From: Chloroflexota bacterium
GTDB taxonomy: Bacteria > Chloroflexota > Dormibacteria > Dormibacterales > Dormibacteraceae
Reading direction: 5' to 3'
Length of the DNA stretch: 16,180 nucleotides
Assembly (NCBI GenBank): GCA_003446775.1
Contig: DMCH01000123.1
Span: 1 to 16,180, forward strand
Numbering within the stretch: position 1 is the stretch's first letter; the number at the start of each line of letters is the position of its first letter. Positions 6,335-13,230 of this stretch are shown one piece after another. Below the pieces are notes generated by a model that saw only the letters and a program-made list of their open reading frames with translations, searched no databases and was not told the DNA's origin. The translations under genes and the position numbers were made by a program.

Positions 6335-6828
6335 CCTCCACCACCACTCGTGCCCGTGGTGCCGCCGCCCGTGCCTGGCCTGATGCCGCCGCCGCCCGCC
6401 GGGCCGATCTGGATCGTTTGGGCCAGGATCGAGCCGTCCGGCTGCCGGGTGCCTGTAATCGTGACCGTCTGGTTGTCTTGCAGGTCCGATGTCGAGCCGA
6501 GCGCCTGCTTGGAGATGGTGACGGTGGGGCCGAACGTCACCTTCACGTCACAGCTGGTGTTGGTCACAGTCATCGACGTTCCCGCGAGGTTGGTCACCGT
6601 GCCTCGAGCCACGCCCGCGGTACCAGCGGCCGGCGTCGCACCGGGTGAAGGGCAGACCGCGGCCACACCTCTGCCGCCCGTGAAAGGATTCGATCCCGAA
6701 CCGACGTTCGTTCGAGTGCCCGCCGTCGACGCGCTTGCGGTCACGTTGTTCTGGCCGACTTTGTAGCCGCCGTAAAAACCGCCCAGCACGCCGACCAGAA
6801 CTACCAGGACCACCACGTAGGTCTTCAT
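6331..6828 (-). CDS. exported DUF5666-like protein with Gly-rich tail
   Basis: 165 aa. The N-terminus MKTYVVVLVVLVGVLGGFYGG is an uncleaved anchor or signal segment. A low-complexity Thr/Ser/Gly stretch follows, then a small beta-rich domain (about 73-142) with GTVTNLAGTSMTVT, VTFGPTVTISK and NQTVTITGTRQPDGSILA. That alternating pattern resembles DUF5666 / OB-like exported domains of unknown function. The C-terminus is Gly/Thr-rich. Two Cys (in AAVCPSPG and TSCDVK) could pair outside the cell. The ATG at 6828 is chosen because GGAGGAG lies 8 nt upstream; an ATG at 6849 has no such site. It lies 35 bp after the ABC permease and is probably the last gene of that operon, so a link with the exporter is likely but unproven. 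Confidence 0.75.
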   Translation of the reverse strand: MKTYVVVLVVLVGVLGGFYGGYKVGQNNVTASASTAGTRTNVGSGSNPFTGGRGVAAVCPSPGATPAAGTAGVARGTVTNLAGTSMTVTNTSCDVKVTFGPTVTISKQALGSTSDLQDNQTVTITGTRQPDGSILAQTIQIGPAGGGGIRPGTGGGTTGTSGGGG

Positions 6829-6836
6829 TGCACTAA

Positions 6837-6843
6837 CTCCTCC
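6837..6843 (-). promoter_or_regulatory. strong Shine-Dalgarno of the DUF5666-like gene
   Basis: GGAGGAG on the minus strand, 8 nt before the ATG at 6828. It fixes the start and excludes the in-frame ATG at 6849. Confidence 0.65.
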
Positions 6844-6863
6844 ACCCATGGGTTTGGGGTCGA

Positions 6864-8111
6864 TTACTCATGTCTCAGGGCTTCGATCGGATGCAGGCGC
6901 GCGGCGCGATTCGCCGGGTAGATGCCGAAGAACAGTCCGATGCCGACGGACACACCGAAGGCCAGCAGCACCGACGGGATCGAGACGACCGGCGGTGGAA
7001 AGCTCGAGCTCGCGATGGCTGGAATGTGCGGCGCCTCCACGGCAAGAGCAGTTCCGAGGGCGATGCCCAGCGCGCCGCCCAGACCGCTGAGGACCATGGC
7101 CTCGATCAAGAACTGCGTGAGCACATCACGCCACCTCGCGCCGATCGCCTTGCGAATCCCGATCTCGCGTGTCCGCTCCGTGACGGTGACCAGCATGATG
7201 TTCATGATTCCGATCCCGCCTACGACCAGGGATATGCCGGCGATGGCTCCGAGCACAAGGGTCAGCGCGGTGGCGATGGAGTTGGCCTGGTTCAGAATGT
7301 CCTGCTGGCTCTGCAACTGGAAATCGGCCTGGGTCGGATCGGAGATCTGATGGCGCTGCAGAAGGATGGTCGTGAGCTCGGTCTCGGCCTGCGCGACCGT
7401 GTTCGCCGACGAGGCCGAAGCGACGATCTGGCTGATGTTCTTGCCCCGTCCGCCACTCAGGTACGCCCAGACGGCGGTGATCGGCGCGACCACGACGTTG
7501 TCCTGAGAGCCGAGTCCTGAGCCGCCCTTGGCGGCAAAGACACCGATGACCCGAAAGCTCTGACGGTTGATCTTGATCGTCTGGCCGACAGGGTCGGTGG
7601 TACCGAAGAGGTTGGTGACGACTGTCGAGCCGAGGACCACGACGCGATGCTGCGATGTGACGTCGTCTTGCGTGAAGAAAGAGCCCTCGGCGATCTGGTA
7701 GTCGCGCACCTGCGGAAAGTCGACGGTGGTGCCGGTGGTGGGGGCGAAGTAGTTCTGGTTCGCAAACGTGATCTGGCCGCCGCTCTGCGCAATTGGAATC
7801 GCAGCCACGATGTCGGGATCCTGTTGCCGGCTGTTGATGGCGTCGACGTCGGCCATTGTCAGCGTCTGGCTGGTGCCGAAGCCTTGCGAGACGCCGCCCG
7901 CGCCTCTGGCGTTCGACGGGTAGACGAAGATGACGTTGGCGCCAAGGGACTGGATCTGGTTGTTGATCTGCACGCTCGCGCCGTTGCCCACCGCGACCAG
8001 CAGGATCACCGCGGCGACGCCGATGAGTATCCCCAGCATTGTCAATGAGCTGCGGAGCCGATTCGCCAGTAGGCCGGCGAAGGCAACGCGCAGCGCCTCG
8101 AAGATGTTCAT
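6864..8111 (-). CDS. MacB-like ABC transporter permease
   Basis: 415 aa, the layout of stand-alone MacB/LolC-type permeases. An N-terminal helix follows the family motif LRSSLTMLGILIGVAAVI (about 19-36). A large extracytoplasmic MacB_PCD domain covers about 43-270. A FtsX-type block of three helices forms the C-terminus, with GGIGIMNIMLVTVTERTREIGIRKAIGA and the ending NRAARLHPIEALRHE. Permeases of this type work as mechanotransmitters that move peptides, lipids or antibiotics outward rather than importing. The ATG overlaps the ATPase stop by 4 bp, so the two are translationally coupled. With the adaptor upstream it makes a tripartite MacAB-like system. No outer-membrane TolC partner is in view, in keeping with either a monoderm cell or a partner encoded elsewhere. 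Confidence 0.92.
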   Translation of the reverse strand: MNIFEALRVAFAGLLANRLRSSLTMLGILIGVAAVILLVAVGNGASVQINNQIQSLGANVIFVYPSNARGAGGVSQGFGTSQTLTMADVDAINSRQQDPDIVAAIPIAQSGGQITFANQNYFAPTTGTTVDFPQVRDYQIAEGSFFTQDDVTSQHRVVVLGSTVVTNLFGTTDPVGQTIKINRQSFRVIGVFAAKGGSGLGSQDNVVVAPITAVWAYLSGGRGKNISQIVASASSANTVAQAETELTTILLQRHQISDPTQADFQLQSQQDILNQANSIATALTLVLGAIAGISLVVGGIGIMNIMLVTVTERTREIGIRKAIGARWRDVLTQFLIEAMVLSGLGGALGIALGTALAVEAPHIPAIASSSFPPPVVSIPSVLLAFGVSVGIGLFFGIYPANRAARLHPIEALRHE

Positions 8112-8785
8112 GCCGCCCGGCGCTCGTCGGTGACGATCAGGCCATCGCGGAGCTCGACGATCCGTTTGGCGAATGCCGCGATATCGCGTTCGTGAGTGAT
8201 CAGAACGATGGTCCGCGCCTGCTCCCGATTGAGCTCGGAGAGCAGCTTCATGATCTCGACGCTAGACGCGCTGTCGAGGTTGCCCGTGGGCTCGTCGGCG
8301 AGCAGGATCGCCGGGTTGGTGACGAGCGCGCGGGCGATGGCGGCACGCTGCTGCTGACCGCCGGAAAGCTCGGTGGGCTGGTGGCCGGCGCGATCGGCGA
8401 GGCCAACCGACTCGAGGGCTGCGAGCGCTCGCGGGCGGCGGTTCTGCGCGCCGGCGTAGATGAGCGGCATCTCGACGTTGTGGAGGGCGGTCGTCCGCGG
8501 GATCAGGTTGAAGCTTTGAAAGACGAAGCCGATCTTGCGGTTGCGGATGATGGCGAGCTGGTCGTCATCGAGTCCGGCGACGTCCGTACCGTCGAGGAAA
8601 TATCGACCGCTCGTCGGCACGTCCAGGCACCCGATGATGTTCATGAGGGTCGACTTGCCCGATCCGCTCGCGCCCATGATGGCGACGAAATCCCCACTCT
8701 CGACAAGGAGGTCGACGCCGCGCAGGGCCTGCACCTCGACCCTGCCCATGCGGTAGGTCTTCGAGACCGCCTCGAGCTTGATCAT
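8108..8785 (-). CDS. MacB/LolD-type ABC transporter ATP-binding protein
   Basis: 225 aa ATPase that powers the adjacent permease. Walker A GASGSGKST is at 38-46, the Q-loop Gln90 in FVFQSFNL, the signature LSGGQ at 140-144, Walker B ILLADE at 160-165 with Glu165 catalytic, and the switch His198 in ITHE. FQSFNLIPRTTALHNVEMPL is typical of the MacB/LolD branch. All nucleotide-binding residues are intact. It overlaps the adaptor stop by 4 bp and the permease start by 4 bp, so all three are coupled and probably made in fixed ratio. The substrate is not readable from the ATPase. Confidence 0.94.
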   Translation of the reverse strand: MIKLEAVSKTYRMGRVEVQALRGVDLLVESGDFVAIMGASGSGKSTLMNIIGCLDVPTSGRYFLDGTDVAGLDDDQLAIIRNRKIGFVFQSFNLIPRTTALHNVEMPLIYAGAQNRRPRALAALESVGLADRAGHQPTELSGGQQQRAAIARALVTNPAILLADEPTGNLDSASSVEIMKLLSELNREQARTIVLITHERDIAAFAKRIVELRDGLIVTDERRAA

Positions 8786-10401
8786 CCGCCGATGCGGACG
8801 GTCCCCCCGCCTCCTCCTCCGAAGCGGGTACCGCCGCTCGAGCTCGACACCTTGAGTGTGGGGATGACCACCTGTGCGCCCTCGTTGAGACCGCCGGTGA
8901 CCTCAGTGAACTGGTCGCCGACGACGCCCGTTTGGATCATGGTCTGGACTTCTTTGCCGCTGATATAGGTGTTGACGTAGGCCTGGCCACCGAGCCTTGT
9001 GATCGAGAGGTTGGGCACGACGATCGCATTCGTCGCCTTGCTCACAGTCACGGTCGCGTTGGTGGTCATGCCTTGCTTGAGCGCCGGGTTGGTCTGGTTC
9101 AGGGCCACCGTGGCGTAGTAGTTGACGACTCCGCTCTGAACGGTTGCCGCGCTCGCCACCGCGACGACGTGCCCGCTGATCGCCAGGTTCGGAACCGCGT
9201 CGAAGGTGACCATCGTGTCCTGGTTGAAGGCCAGCCTGGAGGCGTCAGATTCGGCAAACGGGATCACGACCTCCATCGCGCTGACGTTGCCGATGACCAT
9301 GAAGGCGCTCGACGTCCCGCTCGTGGGCAGTGGAGCTTGTGTCCCCGGAGCCTCCGCGGTGGTGCCGGAACCAGTGATGGCGGTTTCCCCGACGACGCCG
9401 TTGATGCTGTTGACCACTCCCTCCATCGGCGCGACAAGCGTGGTGTTGGTCAGGTCTTGCTGGGCCGACTCCAGCGCGGCCTGCGCGCTCGCCAACTGCG
9501 CCTGGGCGGAAAGAATTTGATTGGGCTTGCTCTCCGTCTGTGTGTTCAGGTTGTCCTGGGCACCCGTCAACGATGCCGAGGCCTGGTTGATGCTGCGCTG
9601 GCCGCTGCTCGCGTCCGCCTGCTGCTTGGCTGTGTCCTGGTTGAGCTTGGTCTGGTCGGCGTTGACCTGGACCGTGTATCCATTCACGGCCACCAGGTCG
9701 GCGTTGACCTTGCTTTGAGCGGCGGAGACCGCGGTGAAGTCGGCCACGCATGGCCCTGAATACGGGTAGGTCTGGGTCTTGCACCCGTCGGCGTTGAATT
9801 GAGTGATAGCCGTCTGAAGCGTGGTCTGGTCGGTCGTGAGAGTTTGCTTGGCCGCCTGGTAGGCGGCATTGAACGTCAGCGTTTGCTGGTCGGTGGTCAG
9901 CTGGCTCTGATCGCTTGTGACCTGAGCGGTGTCCAGAGTGTTGGTCGCATTCACCTGCGCGACCGTGTCGTTGTATGACTGCTGGGCGTTGGCGACGTTG
10001 TCTCGAAGCTGGGTGATCTGGCTTGCGGTCAACGGCGTCTCGGCCGATTGGAGGTTCGCCTGCGCCATCGCCAGATTGGCCTCGGCGCTGGCAAGCGCAT
10101 TCTGTTCAGGAGTCGCATCGATTCGGGCCAGTACCTGCCCAGCTGCGACATGATCGCCGACCAGCACGTCGATCTCGGTCAAAGTCCCGCTGACCTTGAA
10201 GCTCACGTTCGCCTGCTGCATCGGCACCAGGTTGCCCGTGCCGGTGACGCTCGCAGTCACCGTCCGGCGGGCGACCGTGTACAGATTGACTGCGTTGCCG
10301 GCGCTCTTGGTGCCGACGAAAACGTCGCGGTAGATCAGGCCGCCGAGCACCAATGCGATCGCCGCCAGGGCAGCGACCACCAGTCTTGTGTTCTTCAGCA
10401 T
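8782..10401 (-). CDS. MacA/HlyD-like exporter adaptor with very long coiled coil
   Basis: 539 aa adaptor linking the ABC exporter to the outside. Order: N-terminal anchor helix (8-25), first half of the lipoyl-like domain (about 64-95, SGTLTEIDVLVGDHVAAGQVLARID), an alpha-helical hairpin (about 96-318), second lipoyl half (320-342, LVAPMEGVVNSINGVVGE), then beta-barrel and membrane-proximal domains (366-520). The hairpin is long for MacA and rich in TxDQxxL-type heptads (for example 163-176, 188-195). It holds the only two Cys, 207 and 218, near its tip. The tail is Gly-rich. ATG 10401 is chosen because GGAGGTGA lies 7 nt upstream; the 72 residues an upstream start would add have no adaptor character. 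It overlaps the ATPase by 4 bp. Confidence 0.9.
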   Translation of the reverse strand: MLKNTRLVVAALAAIALVLGGLIYRDVFVGTKSAGNAVNLYTVARRTVTASVTGTGNLVPMQQANVSFKVSGTLTEIDVLVGDHVAAGQVLARIDATPEQNALASAEANLAMAQANLQSAETPLTASQITQLRDNVANAQQSYNDTVAQVNATNTLDTAQVTSDQSQLTTDQQTLTFNAAYQAAKQTLTTDQTTLQTAITQFNADGCKTQTYPYSGPCVADFTAVSAAQSKVNADLVAVNGYTVQVNADQTKLNQDTAKQQADASSGQRSINQASASLTGAQDNLNTQTESKPNQILSAQAQLASAQAALESAQQDLTNTTLVAPMEGVVNSINGVVGETAITGSGTTAEAPGTQAPLPTSGTSSAFMVIGNVSAMEVVIPFAESDASRLAFNQDTMVTFDAVPNLAISGHVVAVASAATVQSGVVNYYATVALNQTNPALKQGMTTNATVTVSKATNAIVVPNLSITRLGGQAYVNTYISGKEVQTMIQTGVVGDQFTEVTGGLNEGAQVVIPTLKVSSSSGGTRFGGGGGGTVRIGG

Positions 10402-10408
10402 GCGTCGC

Positions 10409-10416
10409 TCACCTCC
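10409..10416 (-). promoter_or_regulatory. strong Shine-Dalgarno of the adaptor gene
   Basis: GGAGGTGA on the minus strand, 7 nt before the ATG at 10401. It decides the adaptor start and is among the best ribosome binding sites in the window. Confidence 0.7.
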
Positions 10417-10429
10417 ATTGCTGTTGACA

Positions 10430-11260
10430 TCACCAGTCGAGGTCGCGGAAGGACCATGCAGCTTCGGATCCGAAGCGCGTGACCACTGCGAGCCCGAGAC
10501 CACCGATCGCGACCGCGGCCAGCGCGACCGCCCCGATATAAGGAATGACCGCCAGATCGAAGACGACCAGGGCGCCCACCAGCGCGGCCAGCAATGGGTG
10601 TGCGTGGCCGAGACCAAGCCGGCGCTCCAGGAGGCGCCCGAACGCGAGCCCGATGCAGGCGACGCCGAAAATAGCGGCCGCCAGGGCGACGATCAAGACG
10701 GCGGGGATGACCGCCAGGAAGATCAGCGTGAAGCGCAGCAGGGCGACGACGCCCAACGCGAGCAGGAACGTTGCGACCCCCGCTGCGAGAGCGATCTCGG
10801 GCCCGCGCCGGCCTTCGAGCCGCTGGACCGCGACCCGCGCTCGGCCCGGAAACAGAAGGAGCATTCCCAGTGCAAGCAGCACGAGGCCGGCGCCGTTGCT
10901 CAAGAAGGCGCGCAGCGCCTGCCACGGACTGAACGTGACGTGCCGGCCGAACGGCGCGAACGGCACGTGCTCAGGCAGCCGCGTCCGAATGAATCGCTCG
11001 GGAGCTGGGCTGTTGAGCGGAAGGGAGATGACCTGAGACGGACCGATCAAGAAGGTCGCGTATGGGCCAAGCGAGGGCCCGTAGAGCGCAGTGTCGGCGA
11101 TCGCCAGCAGCACGCCCAGCACCGCGAGCGCCGCGACCAGGAGCGCCCAACCCCAGCGACGCCAGAAGGGCGGCGGGCCGGCCGTCGTTGGTTCAGATGG
11201 CGCAGGCGTCTGTGGCGCGTCATCCGTCGACGCGCCTTCGCTGTCGTCCTGTTCGCTCAA
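10430..11260 (-). CDS. polytopic membrane protein of the sigma/exporter operon, function unknown
   Basis: 276 aa, not assigned to a named family. The first ~32 residues are acidic and Pro/Thr-rich (SEQDDSEGASTDD), probably cytosolic. A helix at about 37-56 is followed by a ~60-residue hydrophilic loop (57-116), then hydrophobic segments at about 117-137, 155-175, 178-207, 222-239 and 241-262. That gives about six helices. I start it at TTG 11260, which overlaps the anti-sigma stop as TTGA. An open frame continues upstream to 11446, but that part has no membrane character and lies wholly inside the anti-sigma gene. The gene ends 28 bp before the adaptor start. It may assist the anti-sigma factor in sensing or be an accessory of the exporter; neither is shown. 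Confidence 0.72.
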   Translation of the reverse strand: MSEQDDSEGASTDDAPQTPAPSEPTTAGPPPFWRRWGWALLVAALAVLGVLLAIADTALYGPSLGPYATFLIGPSQVISLPLNSPAPERFIRTRLPEHVPFAPFGRHVTFSPWQALRAFLSNGAGLVLLALGMLLLFPGRARVAVQRLEGRRGPEIALAAGVATFLLALGVVALLRFTLIFLAVIPAVLIVALAAAIFGVACIGLAFGRLLERRLGLGHAHPLLAALVGALVVFDLAVIPYIGAVALAAVAIGGLGLAVVTRFGSEAAWSFRDLDW

Positions 11261-11796
11261 GCGCGGCGGCTCTCGCGAAGTTGAGGTGTAGACGTCGAGT
11301 CGAGCCTGCTGAGCACCGATAGGTGGTAGGCCGCGATGGCAGTCAGCGCGATGAATGCGCCCAGCAGCAGCACGTCGGCCACCGGGACGCTGGGCAGAGG
11401 TGCGGAGCCCGAGCCCCAGAACGCGAGACCCTGGAGGTCGCTCCACGCCCCCGAGGCGATGGCGCTCAGGCCTTCAAGGCCGGACAGATACCAGAGGATG
11501 AACGCCCCGAGAAGCGCTTCGGGGATCAACAGGCCCCAGGCGCGGCGAGAGGTCTGCGGCAGCGGCGCGATCGAGGCCATCACGGCCGCGATCAAGGCAG
11601 GGGGCGGTGCCGGTGAGCGAAGGGCCTTCATGCGGAATGGCAGCGAGACCGCTTGCTCATGCTGGCGGCGGCAGTCTGCGCACGTGAGGAGGTGGTCGCG
11701 TACGGCCTGCGCGCCCGCTGGATCGCTGAGCGCCAGGTCGCCGTCGACGTATGCCTCTAAGAGGACGCGCACGCGCGCGCACGCGAGGGCGGTCAT
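11257..11796 (-). CDS. zinc-binding transmembrane anti-sigma factor
   Basis: 179 aa. The N-terminal zinc anti-sigma (ZAS/zf-HC2) domain has Cys6, the LEAYVDGDL pattern (13-21) and His35-x3-Cys39-x2-Cys42. Two hydrophobic segments follow (about 86-105 and 138-161), so the protein is membrane-bound, with the ZAS domain in the cytosol where it would hold the sigma factor. The ATG shares its A with the sigma-factor TGA (TGATG), the usual tight pairing of an ECF sigma factor and its regulator. Two membrane spans mean the C-terminus also faces the cytosol, and only a short ~30-residue loop is outside to sense a signal. All zinc ligands are present. Confidence 0.88.
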   Translation of the reverse strand: MTALACARVRVLLEAYVDGDLALSDPAGAQAVRDHLLTCADCRRQHEQAVSLPFRMKALRSPAPPPALIAAVMASIAPLPQTSRRAWGLLIPEALLGAFILWYLSGLEGLSAIASGAWSDLQGLAFWGSGSAPLPSVPVADVLLLGAFIALTAIAAYHLSVLSRLDSTSTPQLRESRRA

Positions 11797-12386
11797 CAGG
11801 CGTCGACCTCCTCGGACTCCGCCAACGAGTTGCGAAGCAGAGCGCGGGCGCGGTGGAGTCGCGACTTGGTCGCCGGGATCGTGAGGTTCAGGCTCCGGGC
11901 GACCTGCTTGAGCGGGAGGTCCGCGTAATAGTGGAGAAGGATGGGCAGGCGATAAGCCGGGTCGAGCTGGGCCAGCGCGTCCACGAGGACGGGATCGTGT
12001 GAGGGCGCCTGCGGTGCCGCGCCGGCGATCCCCTGGTCCGCTGATTGATCGGTGGGCAACGGCACGCGCTTGCGCCGGTAGTTGATCGTGGTGTTGGCGG
12101 CCAGCTTCCAGAACCAGGGCTCAAACGGGCGCTCAGCGTCGTAGCGGGCAAGGTTGCGATAGAGCTTGACGAAGATCTCCTGCGTGAGGTCGTAAGCCTC
12201 GTCGAGATCTCTGAGGTGCTGGTAGGCGAAGCCGTACACGCGCCGCTGCAGACGGCGGACCACTTCCTCAAACGCATCGAGGTCGCCGCCGGTGGCCTGC
12301 CGGATGAGCTGGCCGGCCGCTATGGCTCGCGCGTCGGGCGTCCCGGTCATGGCGGGCGCTTCGGCCCCTCCCTGGGCATACATCAA
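11796..12386 (-). CDS. ECF-type RNA polymerase sigma factor
   Basis: 196 aa sigma-70 family protein with regions 2 and 4 only, the ECF plan. Region 2 spans about 36-106 (DAFEEVVRRLQRRVYGFAY, AYDLTQEIFVKLYRNLARY, PWFWKLAANTTINYRRK). A Pro/Ala-rich linker follows, then region 4 at about 133-187 (LDPAYRLPILLHYYADLP, LKQVARSLNLTIPATKSRLHRAR) with its DNA-binding helix-turn-helix. It likely directs its own operon, including the exporter, when the anti-sigma factor lets go. The start is uncertain: TTG 12386 has GAGGGG 9 nt upstream, ATG 12383 directly follows it, and ATG 12350 would trim twelve residues without touching region 2. I did not find a convincing ECF promoter in the 205 bp upstream. Confidence 0.92.
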   Translation of the reverse strand: MMYAQGGAEAPAMTGTPDARAIAAGQLIRQATGGDLDAFEEVVRRLQRRVYGFAYQHLRDLDEAYDLTQEIFVKLYRNLARYDAERPFEPWFWKLAANTTINYRRKRVPLPTDQSADQGIAGAAPQAPSHDPVLVDALAQLDPAYRLPILLHYYADLPLKQVARSLNLTIPATKSRLHRARALLRNSLAESEEVDA

Positions 12387-12463
12387 CGGTAACTACCCCT
12401 CGTCGCCGACGGCGGTTGCGGCCGAGCGGGCATACCTTTATCGGGCCCTCCATTCCCGGTTGG

Positions 12464-12539
12464 CTCCCCTCCCCCGAGCCTGCACACCTCGCGGGCAGGC
12501 TATCCAATTCGCTCAGCAGCTCCAACCCCGCCCGTTAAG
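12464..12539 (-). repeat. C/G-rich intergenic repeat, copy B
   Basis: 76 bp in the divergent region between the sigma-factor and PadR genes. It shares ends and order with 3223-3303: CTCCCCTCCCCC at the left, AACCCCGCCCGTTAAG at the right, the same orientation. Inside, GCCTGC (12478-12483) can pair with GCAGGC (12495-12500); copy A does not keep this stem but has its own TAGCG/CGCTA pairing, so a common fold is not shown. Just to the right, ACCCC-ACGC-GGGGT (12542-12555) forms a short hairpin before the PadR -35. The rest of 12387-12463 holds the sigma leader with no recognised site. Confidence 0.5.
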
Positions 12540-12557
12540 ACACCCCACGCGGGGTAC

Positions 12558-12587
12558 TTGACTTCGTATATCTGAAGCCCATATACT
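12558..12587 (+). promoter_or_regulatory. strong sigma-70-type promoter of the PadR gene
   Basis: TTGACT (12558-12563), an 18-bp spacer, then TATACT (12582-12587). This is the closest match to the housekeeping consensus in the window. The -10 ends 4 nt before the ATG at 12592, so the transcript should begin at or just inside the start codon and the mRNA would be leaderless. An imperfect palindrome CTTCGTATATCTGAAG (12562-12577, 12 of 16 positions symmetric) fills the spacer. Confidence 0.68.
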
Positions 12588-12605
12588 CCATATGAAGTAT
12601 ATGGG
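12578..12605. promoter_or_regulatory. 28-bp near-perfect palindrome, probable PadR operator
   Basis: CCCATATACT (12578-12587) is the exact inverse of AGTATATGGG (12596-12605), around a centre that contains the palindrome CATATG. Only the pair 12588/12595 (C/A) breaks symmetry. It covers the -10 box, the transcript start region and the first start codon. A dimeric regulator bound here would block the promoter, so negative autoregulation of the PadR-MFS unit is the natural reading. The GTATAT core recurs in the spacer at 12566-12571, 31 bp from the copy at 12597. Confidence 0.66.
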
Positions 12606-13230
12606 TGGGCTGGAACTAGAGGTCTCCTCTCCGCTGGCGCTTTCGATTCTAGAGCTGCTCGACGAGTGCCCTATGCATCCCTATGAGATGGCATCGACCA
12701 TGCGCGTTCGGCACCACGACGAGTTCATCCGCCTCAACTTCGGGACGCTGTACCACACCGTCGACGTGCTCGAGCGCAAAGGTTGGATCCTCCCGATCGA
12801 GCGCGAAAAGGAAGGTCGCCGGCCTGAGCGGACCATCTACAAGCTCACGGATGCGGGGCAAGAGGTGCTGACCCGCACCCTGGGGGAGCTGCTCCGCAAG
12901 CCCACTCGCGAGTACCCGCAGTTCGTCGCCGGCTTGCTGTTCATGCACCACCTCGCAGCGTCCGAGGCGGCAAGCCACCTCCACGAACGCGCCGCACTGC
13001 TCGAGGCCCAAGTCACGAAGTTCGAACACGTGCTGGCAGAGCTGCGCAAGCAAGGCTTGACGCGTCTGGCGCTCATCGAGATCGAACACAAGATCGCGAT
13101 GCTCGACGCCGAGCGCAAATGGGTCCGCAAGCTCGAACAGGAAATTGTCGACGGCAAGCTGGAGTGGAAGGTCGGAATCGATCCCGGCCACGAGATGTTA
13201 AGGAGAAGTCATGGCACAGGCGCGCACTAA
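12592..13230 (+). CDS. PadR family transcriptional regulator
   Basis: 212 aa. The winged helix-turn-helix covers about 14-100, with LALSILELLDECPMHPYEM, NFGTLYHTVDVLERKGWI (the recognition helix and wing start) and RTIYKLTDAGQEVL. A charged, mostly helical C-terminal part (about 100-205) is the dimerisation coiled coil of long PadR proteins. Such proteins usually repress a neighbouring drug exporter until a ligand binds. Here the gene overlaps the MFS gene by 20 bp, and a near-perfect palindrome covers its promoter and start, so autorepression is likely. Start choice: ATG 12592 or ATG 12601 (three codons later). Neither has a Shine-Dalgarno, and the promoter sits so close that leaderless initiation is probable. 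Confidence 0.93.
   Translation: MKYMGGLELEVSSPLALSILELLDECPMHPYEMASTMRVRHHDEFIRLNFGTLYHTVDVLERKGWILPIEREKEGRRPERTIYKLTDAGQEVLTRTLGELLRKPTREYPQFVAGLLFMHHLAASEAASHLHERAALLEAQVTKFEHVLAELRKQGLTRLALIEIEHKIAMLDAERKWVRKLEQEIVDGKLEWKVGIDPGHEMLRRSHGTGAH
13200..13205 (+). promoter_or_regulatory. Shine-Dalgarno of the MFS gene, inside padR-like gene
   Basis: AAGGAG, 5 nt before the ATG at 13211. It lies within the last codons of the PadR gene, so the exporter is translated from the same mRNA with its own initiation site. Confidence 0.65.

Noticed and set aside
8039..8968. 309-codon plus-strand open frame
   Set aside because: Antisense to the permease, ATPase and adaptor genes. It has no recognisable domain and crosses their boundaries.
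10402..10617. 72-residue N-terminal extension of the adaptor
   Set aside because: Trp/Arg/Ser-rich and unlike any adaptor. It overlaps the membrane-protein gene, and a strong GGAGGTGA sits right before the inner ATG.
10388..11284. 298-codon plus-strand open frame, very rich in Arg, Glu, Gln
   Set aside because: A mirror of the 276-aa membrane protein gene. No domain and improbable composition.
11261..11446. 62-residue N-terminal extension of the membrane protein
   Set aside because: Lies wholly within the anti-sigma gene in another frame and is Arg/Gly-rich. The TTGA overlap start is more natural.
12387..12463. ECF autoregulated promoter (GGAAC / CGTC type) before the sigma-factor gene
   Set aside because: GGAAT and CGTC fragments occur, but not at the needed ~16-17 bp spacing.
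12542..12555. ACCCC-ACGC-GGGGT hairpin as a terminator
   Set aside because: Only five pairs and no T-tract on either strand. Position before a promoter suits a chance or regulatory structure rather than termination.
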